Origin: Synechococcus sp. Cruz-7E5 | Lineage (GTDB): Bacteria > Cyanobacteriota > Cyanobacteriia > PCC-6307 > Cyanobiaceae | DNA length: 64,000 nucleotides | NCBI RefSeq assembly: GCF_024345995.1 | Contig: NZ_JAGQCE010000011.1 | Coordinates: forward strand, 31,412 to 95,411 | Reading direction: 5' to 3' | Shown here: piece after piece, positions 55,152 to 63,819 of the stretch | How the letters are laid out: every line of letters begins with the position of its first letter | Position numbering within the stretch: the stretch's first letter is position 1 | The notes under the pieces: generated by a model | What the model saw: the letters and a program-made list of their open reading frames with translations, nothing else | What the model was told of the DNA's origin: nothing | The model's database searches: none | Program-made: the position numbers and the translations under genes

Positions 55152-56332
55152 GGATCCGGGTAGAGGGCCCCGTGCAGTCGCTGGAAGGAGGAACGACGCG
55201 CACTCGCCCCTTCCGGCCCCCCATAGGTTCCCCACAGCCCTTCCCAGTAGAAGTAGATCACTCCCAGGCCACGCCTGGCCACCTGCTCCACCTTCTTCTC
55301 CAGCACCGCTGAGGAGGTGGTACGGCCCCCAAAGCCCGCCAGCACGCCGATCTGCACAGGCATGCCCCAACGCCGGGCCTTAACCAGCGCGGCCTGGTCT
55401 AGGTCCTTGGTGAACCCGGCCACGGAGTGGGCGTAGTTCTGGACCACCAGTTCATCCACCAGCTCCCCCAGAGCCCAGATCTCCCAGTCCTGCAGCCAGT
55501 GGTTGTAGGCGAAACGGAAGGGTCCGGGGGAGTGGCTGATCACAGCGCTGCTGCGTTCCTTCTTCATCCTGGCGCGCAATTCGCGCAGCAATCCTGTGAG
55601 CTGCTGGCGCCGCCAGGTCATCCACTCCCGGTTGTTGTAGTCGCGGGGGGGTTCGCGACCCTTGTCCTGGCGGAACAGGGCGCGGGTATGGGCGTCGTAG
55701 CCGAGCTCCACCGGCCAGGCGAAGTGGTCATCGAGCTGGATCCCGTCGACACCGCAACGCTCGACGATCTCACCGATCAGCCCGATCACCCGCTCGCGCA
55801 CGCCGGGATGGGCCGGATTCAGCCAGACCCGCAGATCCTTGAGCGGCGAAGTCTTGAGGTTGGCCCCATGCATGGCGTAGAGGGTGGAGCCGTCGCTGCG
55901 TTGCAGCACCCACTCGGGATGGCGGCGCACCACTTCGGCATCGGCCGGCTCCATCAGGCCGTACTCGAACCAGGGGATCACCTTCATGCCCCGTCTCTGA
56001 CCGGCCTTTGTCAGACGGCAGATCGGATCAAGGGAGGCATTCACCTGCTTCAGTTTCGGCTCCATCGGCGCGTAGCGGCTGCGATGGAACGTGAACCCCC
56101 GGCTCCAGACGTTGGGGTAAAGGGTGTTGAAGCCGGCGGCATCGAGTTCGGCCACAGCCTTCTCGATCAGATTGGGGTCGTAATAGAGGGGGCTGGGGCT
56201 GTTGGTGAGCCAGACACCGACCCTCTGGCTGGCAGCCAGGGCCGGCAGGGCGCCCAGGGCCTGCAGGGAGGAGGTGAGCAGCACGGTGGCCAGGGCCGGC
56301 AGAGCCCTCTTCAGGCGGACCCTGCGGGGCAT
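55121..56332 (-). CDS. Glycosyl hydrolase family 10-like (DUF187-type) secreted protein
   Basis: A 403-residue protein from ATG 56332 with a signal peptide (RRVRLKRALPALATVLLTSSLQA). The core AAGFNTLYPNVWSRGFTFHRS, KVIPWFEYGLMEP, GVDGIQLDDHFAWP and VLAGFGGRT segments give a TIM-barrel pattern like the GHL10/DUF187 hydrolases. Asp residues in IQLDDH and Glu in PWFEYG are candidate catalytic acids. Such enzymes are thought to act on cell-wall or exopolysaccharide sugars. An in-frame longer start at 56443 would precede the promoter region. Confidence 0.85.
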   Translation of the reverse strand: MPRRVRLKRALPALATVLLTSSLQALGALPALAASQRVGVWLTNSPSPLYYDPNLIEKAVAELDAAGFNTLYPNVWSRGFTFHRSRYAPMEPKLKQVNASLDPICRLTKAGQRRGMKVIPWFEYGLMEPADAEVVRRHPEWVLQRSDGSTLYAMHGANLKTSPLKDLRVWLNPAHPGVRERVIGLIGEIVERCGVDGIQLDDHFAWPVELGYDAHTRALFRQDKGREPPRDYNNREWMTWRRQQLTGLLRELRARMKKERSSAVISHSPGPFRFAYNHWLQDWEIWALGELVDELVVQNYAHSVAGFTKDLDQAALVKARRWGMPVQIGVLAGFGGRTTSSAVLEKKVEQVARRGLGVIYFYWEGLWGTYGGPEGASARRSSFQRLHGALYPDPYPRSSRPRL

Positions 56333-56451
56333 TGGCCCGCTCAGGCCAGGGGGAGTGGGGCGCGGCAACAGGTGTCGGAACAGGATGGGGGACGTGGGCG
56401 AAGGGACGGTGCCTGGCGGTGGGGCTGAGCGGAAAGGCCTCACGGAACGGC

Positions 56452-57447
56452 TTAACGGAACATCGAGCTAACGGAGCTCTCTTCGTGGATGCGCCAGATG
56501 GCCTCTCCGAGCATTTTGGCCACGGACAGCACCTTCAACTGGGGGAAGTTACGTTCGTCGCTGATCGGGATGCTGTTGGTGACCAGCACTTCCTCAAGCA
56601 GTCCCGACTCCGAGAGCCGCTCGATGGCAGGGGGTGAGAAGACCGCATGGGTGGCGCAGGCCAGCACGCGACGGGCCCCCTGGCGCCGCAGCAGACGGGC
56701 CCCCTGGCAGATCGTGCCGCCGGTGTCGATCATGTCGTCGATCAGAACCGCCGTCTTGCCGGCCACGTCGCCGATCACCGTGAGGCTTTCGGCCACGTTG
56801 TGGTCTGAGCGACGCTTGTCGATGATCGCCAGGGGCGCATCGTGCATCCGTTTGGCGAATGCCCGCGCCCGCGCCACACCACCGACATCGGGGGACACGA
56901 CCACCATCTCGCCCAGGTCGCGGGCTGAGAGGTAGTCGACCAGAACCGGTGAGCCGTAGATGTGATCGCAGGGAATGTCGAAATATCCCTGGATCTGGGA
57001 GGAATGCAGGTCCATGGCCAGCACCCGGTCAACGCCGGACTGAGCCAGCAGGTTGGCCACCAGCTTGGCGGTGATCGATTCCCTACCCGCGGTCTTGCGG
57101 TCGGCACGGGCGTAGCCGTAGTAGGGGATGACGGCGGTGATCTGGCGGGCGGAAGCCCTGCGACAGGCGTCCACCATGATCAGCAGCTCCATCAGGTGAT
57201 CGTTCACCGGGGCGCAGGTGGGCTGGATCAGGAAGACGTCGCAACCCCGGATTGATTCCTGGATCTGGATGTAGAGCTCACCGTCGGCAAAGCGCTTGAT
57301 CACACGCGGACCATCCGGCACGCCCAGGTAGCTGGCGATCTCGTGGGCCAGGGCGGGGTTGGAGGTGCCGCTGAACAAGCGCAGACGGCGGGTGTCGTGG
57401 GGCTTGCTGTCCTGCTCCACCCGTTCAGCAGTCAAGAAACTGGTCAC
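56452..57447 (-). CDS. prs: Ribose-phosphate pyrophosphokinase
   Basis: A 331-residue PRPP synthetase. RLRLFSGTSNPALAHEIA is the N-terminal substrate site, FLIQPTCAPVNDHLMELL and VIPYYGYARADRK the ATP-binding loops, and VLIDDMIDTGGTI the PRPP-binding motif. It makes PRPP for nucleotides, histidine and tryptophan. The start is GTG 57447; a longer in-frame ORF to 57510 adds non-conserved residues. It is divergent from the 57514 gene with 66 bases between. The GH10-like gene follows 119 bases downstream. Confidence 0.95.
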   Translation of the reverse strand: MTSFLTAERVEQDSKPHDTRRLRLFSGTSNPALAHEIASYLGVPDGPRVIKRFADGELYIQIQESIRGCDVFLIQPTCAPVNDHLMELLIMVDACRRASARQITAVIPYYGYARADRKTAGRESITAKLVANLLAQSGVDRVLAMDLHSSQIQGYFDIPCDHIYGSPVLVDYLSARDLGEMVVVSPDVGGVARARAFAKRMHDAPLAIIDKRRSDHNVAESLTVIGDVAGKTAVLIDDMIDTGGTICQGARLLRRQGARRVLACATHAVFSPPAIERLSESGLLEEVLVTNSIPISDERNFPQLKVLSVAKMLGEAIWRIHEESSVSSMFR

Positions 57448-57513
57448 GGGGAGCGTGATCAAGCAGGGCTGGAGCCTGATGGTAGAAGCCTCCCGGCCCG
57501 GCGTAGGCAAACA

Positions 57514-58110
57514 ATGATGAAGCCAGCGGGTTCGCCCCCCACCGCCACGGGCTCGATCCCCCCCCTGCGCGTGGTGCTGGCGGGTGCTGCGGCTGCAGGT
57601 GCCGCCGCTGGCATTGAGGAGGCCGCCGGCAGGTTGGCGGCCTTGGTCGGGGTGTGCTCCCTGCCGCCGCTGGTGGCGGCAAGCGATGAGGGCAGAGGAG
57701 GAACGACCTCAGACTGTCCGGACACGGATGTGAACGTGTTGATGACAGAGCTGAGCGGCCGCGGCGGCTCCTGGATCGTGCCGTTGCTCCAGGATCCAGG
57801 TCGCTTTCAGCCCTGGGGTGGGCGCTGGTCGGAGCTGCTGGGAGCCTGGCGCCAGCCGACCGTGCTGCTGATCGAGGCCCGCCAGGCGGATGGAGGCCTG
57901 CCCGCGGCCTGCATGGCCCTGATGCAGCGCTGTGGGGTCCCGCTCCTGGGCCTGATCCAGTGGGGCGGCCGCTTCGATCAGGAGGCCCGCCGTCGCGATG
58001 GACTCCCCTGGCTGGGGATGCTGGCTCAGGACGAAGCCGCTGACGATTGTGCGGTTCTGGTGTTGAACCTGAGTCGGCGCTGGAGCCAGATCGCCGCCGA
58101 GGCGATCTAG
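57514..58110 (+). CDS. Conserved unknown protein, P-loop-less BioD-like
   Basis: About 198 residues from ATG 57514 (a second ATG is at 57517). The opening is Ala/Gly-rich (RVVLAGAAAAGAAAGIEE), then a central segment PTVLLIEARQADGGLPAACMAL and GVPLLGLIQWGG, which loosely recalls the dethiobiotin synthetase/cobyrinate P-loop fold. No GxxxxGKS/T Walker A is present, so ATPase activity is unlikely if it is a member. The protein is divergent from prs and convergent with the LCP gene (8 bases). Function unknown. Confidence 0.65.
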   Translation: MMKPAGSPPTATGSIPPLRVVLAGAAAAGAAAGIEEAAGRLAALVGVCSLPPLVAASDEGRGGTTSDCPDTDVNVLMTELSGRGGSWIVPLLQDPGRFQPWGGRWSELLGAWRQPTVLLIEARQADGGLPAACMALMQRCGVPLLGLIQWGGRFDQEARRRDGLPWLGMLAQDEAADDCAVLVLNLSRRWSQIAAEAI

Positions 58111-58118
58111 TCGGCTGC

Positions 58119-59165
58119 TCAGGGCTTCGCCGGCCAGAGAGGTGTGGGGGCCTTGGCGCTGATCTGGCGCAGGGTCTGACCTGGCTTCGACGGGGCTTCG
58201 AGCGGCACCTGGCTGTAGCGCACCGGCTTGTCCTGGCTCAGGCCGGCCGTGACCAGGCTCAGGGCTTCCTCCTGAGTGAGGTTGGTGTCGAGCTGGGAGG
58301 TGAGCCGCTGCCAGCGCTCCGGTAACTGGGCCCATTGGTCAGGGCGGGTGAGCTCGTTCACGAGCAGACCGACCACCTTCTCCTGCCGGTCCCGGCGGCC
58401 GGCCTCCCCCTGGTCCTTGTTGCGGTAGCGCACCAGTTGCTCCACCTGAGCACCCTTGAGCCGCTGCAACCCGCCCTGGAGATCAATGCTGAACGCCTGG
58501 CTTTTGTCTTTGTAACTGAGGGGCTGATCCAGGTTCGCTTCAAGTCCCCCCAGTCCGTCCACCAGCTCCCGCAGAGCCGAGCGCGGCAGCACCACGTAGC
58601 GCTCGGGCTGGCCGGAATCAAGTCCCACCAGCTCGGCCACCGCACCCGCACTCAGGGCAGCGCCCCCCTGCTTGTAGAGCGATCCCAGCGGCTGCACGTT
58701 CGTCTGCCCGGGCAGCTTCACGGCCAGCTCGGTGGGAATGGCGAGCACCTGCAGCGGGCCGGCGGGGTCCACCCGCAGCAGCATCAGGGTGTCGCTGTTG
58801 GCGGCCCCGGCCGGGGCTGCGCCGTTGCTGGCGGCCGCCAGGCGATCGGCGTCGCTGCCGATCAGCAGCACCGTGATCGGCCTGGAGGGGGGACTGGCCA
58901 GGGGGGCGGCCTCGCCGTTCTGCTCCTCACGACTCAGTCCCTGATCCTGCTGCGGCCAGAGCCGGTCGATCAGGCCAACCGAGGCCACCATCCCGAGGGC
59001 GCCCAGGCCCAGCCCCGCCAGCAGCTTCCATGGCCCGCCACGCCGTGGCCCCTCTGGAGATGCTGACTTGCCTGCCACGACTGAATTGACCTGAGGAATC
59101 CCCTCACTTTGACGCAGCTTGTTCAGGGTCGGTGCGGTGGCCGATAAGTTGAGGACCTCCACCAT
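58119..59165 (-). CDS. LytR-CpsA-Psr (LCP) family protein
   Basis: A 348-residue membrane-anchored LCP protein. After a cytoplasmic N-terminus (about 1-45) comes one transmembrane helix (PWKLLAGLGLGALGMVASVGL, about 46-66) and a periplasmic catalytic domain: VLLIGSDAD and NSDTLMLLRVDP give the conserved Asp pairs, GGLEANLDQPLSY and LVRYRNKDQGEAGRRDRQ the Arg motif. LCP enzymes transfer glycan polymers from lipid carriers to peptidoglycan or the surface. It starts only 18 bases from the divergent bciB start. Confidence 0.87.
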   Translation of the reverse strand: MVEVLNLSATAPTLNKLRQSEGIPQVNSVVAGKSASPEGPRRGGPWKLLAGLGLGALGMVASVGLIDRLWPQQDQGLSREEQNGEAAPLASPPSRPITVLLIGSDADRLAAASNGAAPAGAANSDTLMLLRVDPAGPLQVLAIPTELAVKLPGQTNVQPLGSLYKQGGAALSAGAVAELVGLDSGQPERYVVLPRSALRELVDGLGGLEANLDQPLSYKDKSQAFSIDLQGGLQRLKGAQVEQLVRYRNKDQGEAGRRDRQEKVVGLLVNELTRPDQWAQLPERWQRLTSQLDTNLTQEEALSLVTAGLSQDKPVRYSQVPLEAPSKPGQTLRQISAKAPTPLWPAKP

Positions 59166-59183
59166 TCCCGTCGGGATTCAGCA

Positions 59184-60428
59184 TTGAGCGCCGCTTCCCG
59201 TTCAGGTCCAGCCCAGGCCGCCGGTCCAGGTCGTGGCCAAGAGCTGGCTCCCCACGAGCGGGCCCGCCCCCTGGCCAAGGGCAGTATCAAACCGGCCCGG
59301 GATCTCTGCAGTGAGTGCGGGCTGTGCGACACGGGCTGGGTGGCCTACGTGCGCAGCGCCTGCGCCTTCCTCACCCAGGGCTTCGACCGGATGGAGGAGC
59401 GGGCCCACGGCCGCAGTCGCGATCTGGCCAACGAAGACGAGCTCTATTTCGGTGTGCATCAGCGCATGCTCACCGCTCGCCTGCAAGCTCCGATCGATGG
59501 CGCCCAATGGACCGGCATCGTCAGCCGAATCGGCGTACGTGCCCTGGAGAGCGGCCTGGTGGATGCGGTGCTGTGCGTGCAGCAAAGTCCCGACGATCGC
59601 TTCACGCCGGTGCCGGTGCTGGCGCGAACCCCCGAGGAGGTGTTGGCGGCACGGGTGAACAAGCCCACCCTCTCCCCCAATCTGGAGGTACTGCAGCAGC
59701 TGCCGGGCAGCGGCATCCGCCGCCTGCTGGCGATCGGGGTGGGCTGCCAGATCCAGGCTCTGCGGGCCGTGCAGGACACCCTGCCCCTGGAGCAGCTGTA
59801 TGTGCTGGGCATGCCCTGCGTCGACAACGTCAGCCGCAGCGGTCTGCAGACCTTTCTGGAGAGCGCCAGCCGCTCACCGGACACGGTGGTGCACTACGAG
59901 TTCATGCAGGACTTCCGCATCCATTTCCGCCACAGCGACGGCAGCGAGGAAACCGTTCCGTTCTTCGGGCTCGACACCCCCAATCTCAAGGGCGTCTTTG
60001 CCCCCAGCTGCCTGAGCTGCTTCGATTACACCAACGCCGGCGCCGATCTGGTGGTGGGTTACATGGGATCGACCTTTGGCCGCCAGTGGCTGGTGGTGCG
60101 CAATCCGAAGGGTCAGCTGCTGCTCGATCTGGTGGAGGCCGAGCTCGACACCGCCCCGGTCACCAGCCAGGGGGACCGCCGCGCCGCGGTTCAGCAGGGG
60201 ATCAAGGCCTATGACAAGGCCGTGAAGCTTCCCCTCTGGCTGGCGGAGCTGGTGGGCTTCTTCGTGAAGCGCTTCGGTCCGAAGGGATTGGAATACGGTC
60301 GCTTCTCGATCGATTCCCACTTCACGCGCAATGCCATCTGGGTGAGACGTAACCACCCGGACCAGGCGGACCGCCACATCCCTGCCTTCGCCAAGGCCAT
60401 CATCAGCCGATATCGCCTGCCCGATTGA
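59184..60428 (+). CDS. bciB: 3,8-divinyl (proto)chlorophyllide 8-vinyl reductase BciB
   Basis: A 414-residue F420H2-dehydrogenase beta-subunit family protein. The first Fe-S motif is CSECGLC (42-48), others include GMPCVDNVSRSG and PSCLSCFDYTNAGADLVVG. It is a ferredoxin-dependent enzyme that reduces the 8-vinyl group in chlorophyll synthesis in cyanobacteria. The start is TTG 59184, needed to keep the first Fe-S motif; the region before it is Pro/Gly/Ala-rich. Its TGA shares one base with the malQ ATG (TGATG). Confidence 0.9.
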   Translation: MSAASRSGPAQAAGPGRGQELAPHERARPLAKGSIKPARDLCSECGLCDTGWVAYVRSACAFLTQGFDRMEERAHGRSRDLANEDELYFGVHQRMLTARLQAPIDGAQWTGIVSRIGVRALESGLVDAVLCVQQSPDDRFTPVPVLARTPEEVLAARVNKPTLSPNLEVLQQLPGSGIRRLLAIGVGCQIQALRAVQDTLPLEQLYVLGMPCVDNVSRSGLQTFLESASRSPDTVVHYEFMQDFRIHFRHSDGSEETVPFFGLDTPNLKGVFAPSCLSCFDYTNAGADLVVGYMGSTFGRQWLVVRNPKGQLLLDLVEAELDTAPVTSQGDRRAAVQQGIKAYDKAVKLPLWLAELVGFFVKRFGPKGLEYGRFSIDSHFTRNAIWVRRNHPDQADRHIPAFAKAIISRYRLPD

Positions 60429-62038
60429 TGCCCGTGCCCTCCGGCCCCGACCACGGGCCCTCCAGCCGGCTCTGCGGCGTGCTGCTCCATCCCACCGCCC
60501 TTCCAGGCACGCCTTGCTGTGGAACCTTCGGCATGGCGGCTCGCCAGTGGATCGACCAGCTGGCCGCGGCCGGCATCGCCGCCTGGCAGTTGTTGCCACT
60601 GGCCCCCACTGACGGCACCGGCTCCCCTTACAGCTCTCCCAGCGGTTTCGCTCTCAACCCCTGGTTCCTCGATGCCGACGAGCTGGTGGACGAGGGATTC
60701 CTTGAGCCCGTCGACCTCGAGACCCTGCCCAGCGGCAGCTTCGAGCGTCTTGACCTGGAGGCGTCACGGCTGCGGGCTGCTGCTCTGGGAGAGCGCTTGC
60801 TTAAACGCTGGTCTGCTCAGAGCCTGGAGCGCCAGCAGGCATTCGCCCGCTGGCGGCGCGAGGAGGATGGCTGGCTGCGCGACCATTGCCGCTTCATGGT
60901 CTTGCGAGAGCGCCAAGGCCAGCAGCCCTGGTGGACCTGGCCGAGGTCCCTGGCGCGGCGCGGGCGCCTGGCCCTCCGCCAGCTGGATCGGGAAGCCTGC
61001 GGCCTGCTGCTGCAGGAGGCCCTGATTCAGTGGCAGCTGCAGCGGCAGTGGCACCAGCTGCGCCAACACGCCAGCGCACGTGGCGTGCGCTTGATCGGTG
61101 ATCTGCCCTTCTATGTCGCCCACGACAGCGCCGATGTCTGGGCAAACCGCCGCCTGTTCTCCGTGCGCGCCGATGGCTCACTCACTGAGCAAAGCGGCGT
61201 TCCCCCCGATTACTTCTCCGACACCGGCCAGCTGTGGGGCACGCCGGTCTACCGCTGGAACCTGCACAGGCTCACCGGGTTCCGTTGGTGGATGAGCCGG
61301 CTGGAGCGGCAGTTGCAGCTGCTCGACCTGCTGCGGCTCGACCACTTCCGCGCCCTGGAGTCGTACTGGAGCGTGGCCGGCCAGGCCGAGACGGCCCAGG
61401 AGGGCTGCTGGCGCCCGTCCCCTGGGGTGGCCCTGCTCGCCACTCTCAAGGCCCGCTGGCAGCGGCAGCAGGGCGGTGGCAGCAGCAGCTCAGCTTCAGG
61501 CTCTGCCTCAGCCCTGCCCCTGATCGCCGAAGACTTGGGTGTGATCACCCCGGAGGTGGAGGCCCTGCGAGATCGCTTCGCCCTGCCGGGTATGAAGATC
61601 CTGCAGTTCGCCTTCGATGGCAACGACGACAACCCTTACCTGCCGGCGAACTACCTGGGTGATCACTGGGTGGTCTACACCGGTACCCATGACAACGCCA
61701 CTTGCCTGGGCTGGTGGCGGAATCTGGAGGAGGACCAGCGGCGCCAGGTGGGGGAGCTGGTGGGACACACCATCGACGCACCCGGCTGGCAGCTGCTGGA
61801 GCTGGCTCTGGGCTCCTCGGCCCAGTTGGCGGTGGTGCCCCTGCAGGATCTGCTCCACCTCGATGATCAGGCCCGCTTCAACACCCCCGGGACCGCCTCG
61901 GGCAACTGGACCTGGCGTCTGAGTCAACCGATCGCCAGCCTCAAGGACCCTCTTCATGGGCTCCAGGGGCTGGCACAGCGCTACGGGCGCACGGGGGGCC
62001 CTGCCGTCGCTGAGGCTGTGGCCGGAGGCAGCCGGTAA
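60428..62038 (+). CDS. malQ: 4-alpha-glucanotransferase
   Basis: A 536-residue GH77 amylomaltase/disproportionating enzyme. PLAPTDGTGSPYSSPSGFA and NPWFLDADELVDEG are N-terminal hallmarks, LRLDHFRALESYW contains the nucleophile Asp, LIAEDLGVITPEVEALRDRF the acid Glu region, and TGTHDNATCLGWW the transition-state Asp. It rearranges alpha-1,4-glucans in glycogen breakdown. Translation is coupled to bciB by the TGATG overlap. Its 3' end overlaps the RodZ-like gene by 58 bases (convergent). Confidence 0.95.
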   Translation: MPVPSGPDHGPSSRLCGVLLHPTALPGTPCCGTFGMAARQWIDQLAAAGIAAWQLLPLAPTDGTGSPYSSPSGFALNPWFLDADELVDEGFLEPVDLETLPSGSFERLDLEASRLRAAALGERLLKRWSAQSLERQQAFARWRREEDGWLRDHCRFMVLRERQGQQPWWTWPRSLARRGRLALRQLDREACGLLLQEALIQWQLQRQWHQLRQHASARGVRLIGDLPFYVAHDSADVWANRRLFSVRADGSLTEQSGVPPDYFSDTGQLWGTPVYRWNLHRLTGFRWWMSRLERQLQLLDLLRLDHFRALESYWSVAGQAETAQEGCWRPSPGVALLATLKARWQRQQGGGSSSSASGSASALPLIAEDLGVITPEVEALRDRFALPGMKILQFAFDGNDDNPYLPANYLGDHWVVYTGTHDNATCLGWWRNLEEDQRRQVGELVGHTIDAPGWQLLELALGSSAQLAVVPLQDLLHLDDQARFNTPGTASGNWTWRLSQPIASLKDPLHGLQGLAQRYGRTGGPAVAEAVAGGSR

Positions 62039-62913
62039 CGGCCACCTCCGCCAGGCTCGGGTGCCAATGGCTGGCCGTCCCAGAGCACCGCGCCCTCTGA
62101 CGGCACGGGTTGCAGGGTCAGGCGCAGGGGAGGCCTCAACTGCAGGACCAGCTCGCCTGTGGCTCCGTTGAGCTCGGTCTTCACCCCCGCATCACTGCCG
62201 AGGCTGATGCGGGTGGGTTGCCCCAGCTGCAACCGCAACACCCCGGCGGCGGGACGGCGCTCAATGCCACCCTCAAGCAAGCGTTGCCTGGCCACACCCT
62301 GGGCCGCCTGCTGCAGGGGCCTCAGGTCCGGATAGGCCTGCAGCAGCTCGGCGTTGGGGTCAGGGGCCCGTTGCTCCGCTGCCGGAAGAGGTGGGATCGG
62401 CTTCAGGGCCAGCAGGTTCTCAGCCGCCAACCGCCGCTGCTGCAGATTCACGCCGTAGATCAGCGCCAGGGTCAGCACCCCATAGAGCACGGTCCCCTGC
62501 CAGGTCGTGAAGACATCGATCGAGCCTGGAGTGAAGCGTGAGAGCAGGGCCTGACGCCCGGAAACGCCATGCATGGTCGCCTCGCCCCTGTCCGGCAGGG
62601 CCCCTTCGAGGGCGCCGGCGGGAAGATCCAGGTGCTGCTCCAGCAGCGGCAGCATTGTCCGGAGATAGGCCGGCTCAGGCAGCCGCTCGCGCCATCCCCG
62701 CTCCAGGGCTTCGAGGACAGGGGTGCTGACCCGGGTCACGATCGCCAACTCCCGCAGGCTCAGGCCCCTAGCTTCCCGCTGCTGCCGCAGCTGCCGGCCG
62801 GCATTGAGCAGGGGATCCTCCCTCGGCTCGACCGGGGGGCTGGGCAGGGCTTTCTGCCAGGGCCACCGACGCCTGAGGCGTGGTGCAGCCGCGGAAGTTC
62901 TGGATGACGGCAT
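61981..62913 (-). CDS. Second RodZ-like HTH membrane protein
   Basis: A 310-residue protein. The N-terminal part has an HTH (QLRQQREARGLSLRELAIVT and VSTPVLEALERGWRERLPEP, about 42-102) as in RodZ, one transmembrane segment (GTVLYGVLTLALIYGVN, about 139-157) and a periplasmic tail with beta strands (about 220-295). It lies 33 bases downstream of the pseudouridine synthase gene, suggesting co-transcription. Role may be in MreB anchoring or pilus/transcription control, as for the first RodZ-like gene; sequence does not decide. Confidence 0.75.
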   Translation of the reverse strand: MPSSRTSAAAPRLRRRWPWQKALPSPPVEPREDPLLNAGRQLRQQREARGLSLRELAIVTRVSTPVLEALERGWRERLPEPAYLRTMLPLLEQHLDLPAGALEGALPDRGEATMHGVSGRQALLSRFTPGSIDVFTTWQGTVLYGVLTLALIYGVNLQQRRLAAENLLALKPIPPLPAAEQRAPDPNAELLQAYPDLRPLQQAAQGVARQRLLEGGIERRPAAGVLRLQLGQPTRISLGSDAGVKTELNGATGELVLQLRPPLRLTLQPVPSEGAVLWDGQPLAPEPGGGGRYRLPPATASATAGPPVRP

Positions 62914-62945
62914 CGATCAGGGCAGTGGTTCGATCGGTCCGCGGC

Positions 62946-63671
62946 TCAATCCCGCGGGTCCAGATCCTTCCATTCTTGGGGGGCAAGGTGGCGCCAGCGT
63001 CCCTCAGGCAGATCGCCGAGGCGCAGCGGGCCGATCGCCACCCGCTGCAGATCGCGCACGGGGTGACCCAGCAGCTCGGCTGTGCGTCGGATCTGTCGGT
63101 TCCTGCCCTCACCCATCTCGAGCTCCAGCAGGGTTCCCCTTGGCCCTCGCGCAAGCTCCCGAACCACCACCGGCTGACTGGGCTGGCCATCGAGGGGCAC
63201 ACCCCGGCGCCACTGCTCCAGCACCTGAGGCCCGGGCTCACCGCTCACCCACACCCGGTAGTGCTTGCGGTGGCCGAAGCGGGGGTGGGTGAGGCGCAGG
63301 GTGAGCGCACCGTCATTGCTCAGCAGCAGCACACCCCGGCTGGCGGCATCAAGACGCCCCACGGGATGGAGGCCGGTCCCCATGCCGAGCTCCGGCGGCA
63401 ACAGGTCAAGCACCGTGGTTCGCCCCTCCTGATCCTGGCAACTGCAGATCACGCCGCGGGGCTTGTTGAGCAGGACGGTGATGCTGCGGGCCGCCTCACC
63501 CACCGGCGCCCCATCGAGCTCCAGCCGATCAATGGAAAGATCCGCCTGGTCACCCAACCGCGCCACGGCCCCGTTCAGAGTCACCCGCCCCGCCAGGATC
63601 AGCTCCTCGGCCCGGCGGCGGGAGCAGAGTCCAGCACTGGCAAGCAATTTCTGGAGTCGTTGCGCCGTCAT
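62946..63671 (-). CDS. RsuA/RluB-family pseudouridine synthase
   Basis: A 241-residue pseudouridine synthase. An N-terminal S4 domain (RLQKLLASAGLCSRRRAEEL, GRVTLNGAVARLGD) is followed by the catalytic domain with GRLDAASRGVLLLSNDG (catalytic Asp) and HRKHYRVWV. It isomerises a uridine in large-subunit (RluB-type) or small-subunit (RsuA-type) rRNA; which is not decidable by eye. ATG 63671 was chosen over an in-frame upstream start at 63791 lying in the sigma gene's promoter region. Confidence 0.9.
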   Translation of the reverse strand: MTAQRLQKLLASAGLCSRRRAEELILAGRVTLNGAVARLGDQADLSIDRLELDGAPVGEAARSITVLLNKPRGVICSCQDQEGRTTVLDLLPPELGMGTGLHPVGRLDAASRGVLLLSNDGALTLRLTHPRFGHRKHYRVWVSGEPGPQVLEQWRRGVPLDGQPSQPVVVRELARGPRGTLLELEMGEGRNRQIRRTAELLGHPVRDLQRVAIGPLRLGDLPEGRWRHLAPQEWKDLDPRD

Positions 63672-63771
63672 GCCTGGTTTCTGCGTCTGGTCTCGATGCG
63701 GGGATGGGGGGATGGGCGGGGCCGGATCACCACTCAGCATGCGGATGAGATGGCCTGAACCGGGGTGTTGA

Positions 63772-63780
63772 TGGTAATTT
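63772..63780 (+). promoter_or_regulatory. Putative extended -10 for the sigma factor gene
   Basis: TGGTAATTT at 63772-63780 fits an extended -10 (TGN plus TANNNT), 40 bases upstream of the sigma ATG. No clear -35 is present. It is in the correct orientation for the sigma gene; only a weak prediction. Confidence 0.3.
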
Positions 63781-63819
63781 ACGAAACACAAAGGTTTCCT
63801 AACTCACCGATTCGGCCCC

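Noticed and set aside
55427..56428. 333-codon plus-strand frame over the GH10-like gene
   Set aside because: Antisense shadow; the minus-strand gene has a signal peptide and a clear fold.
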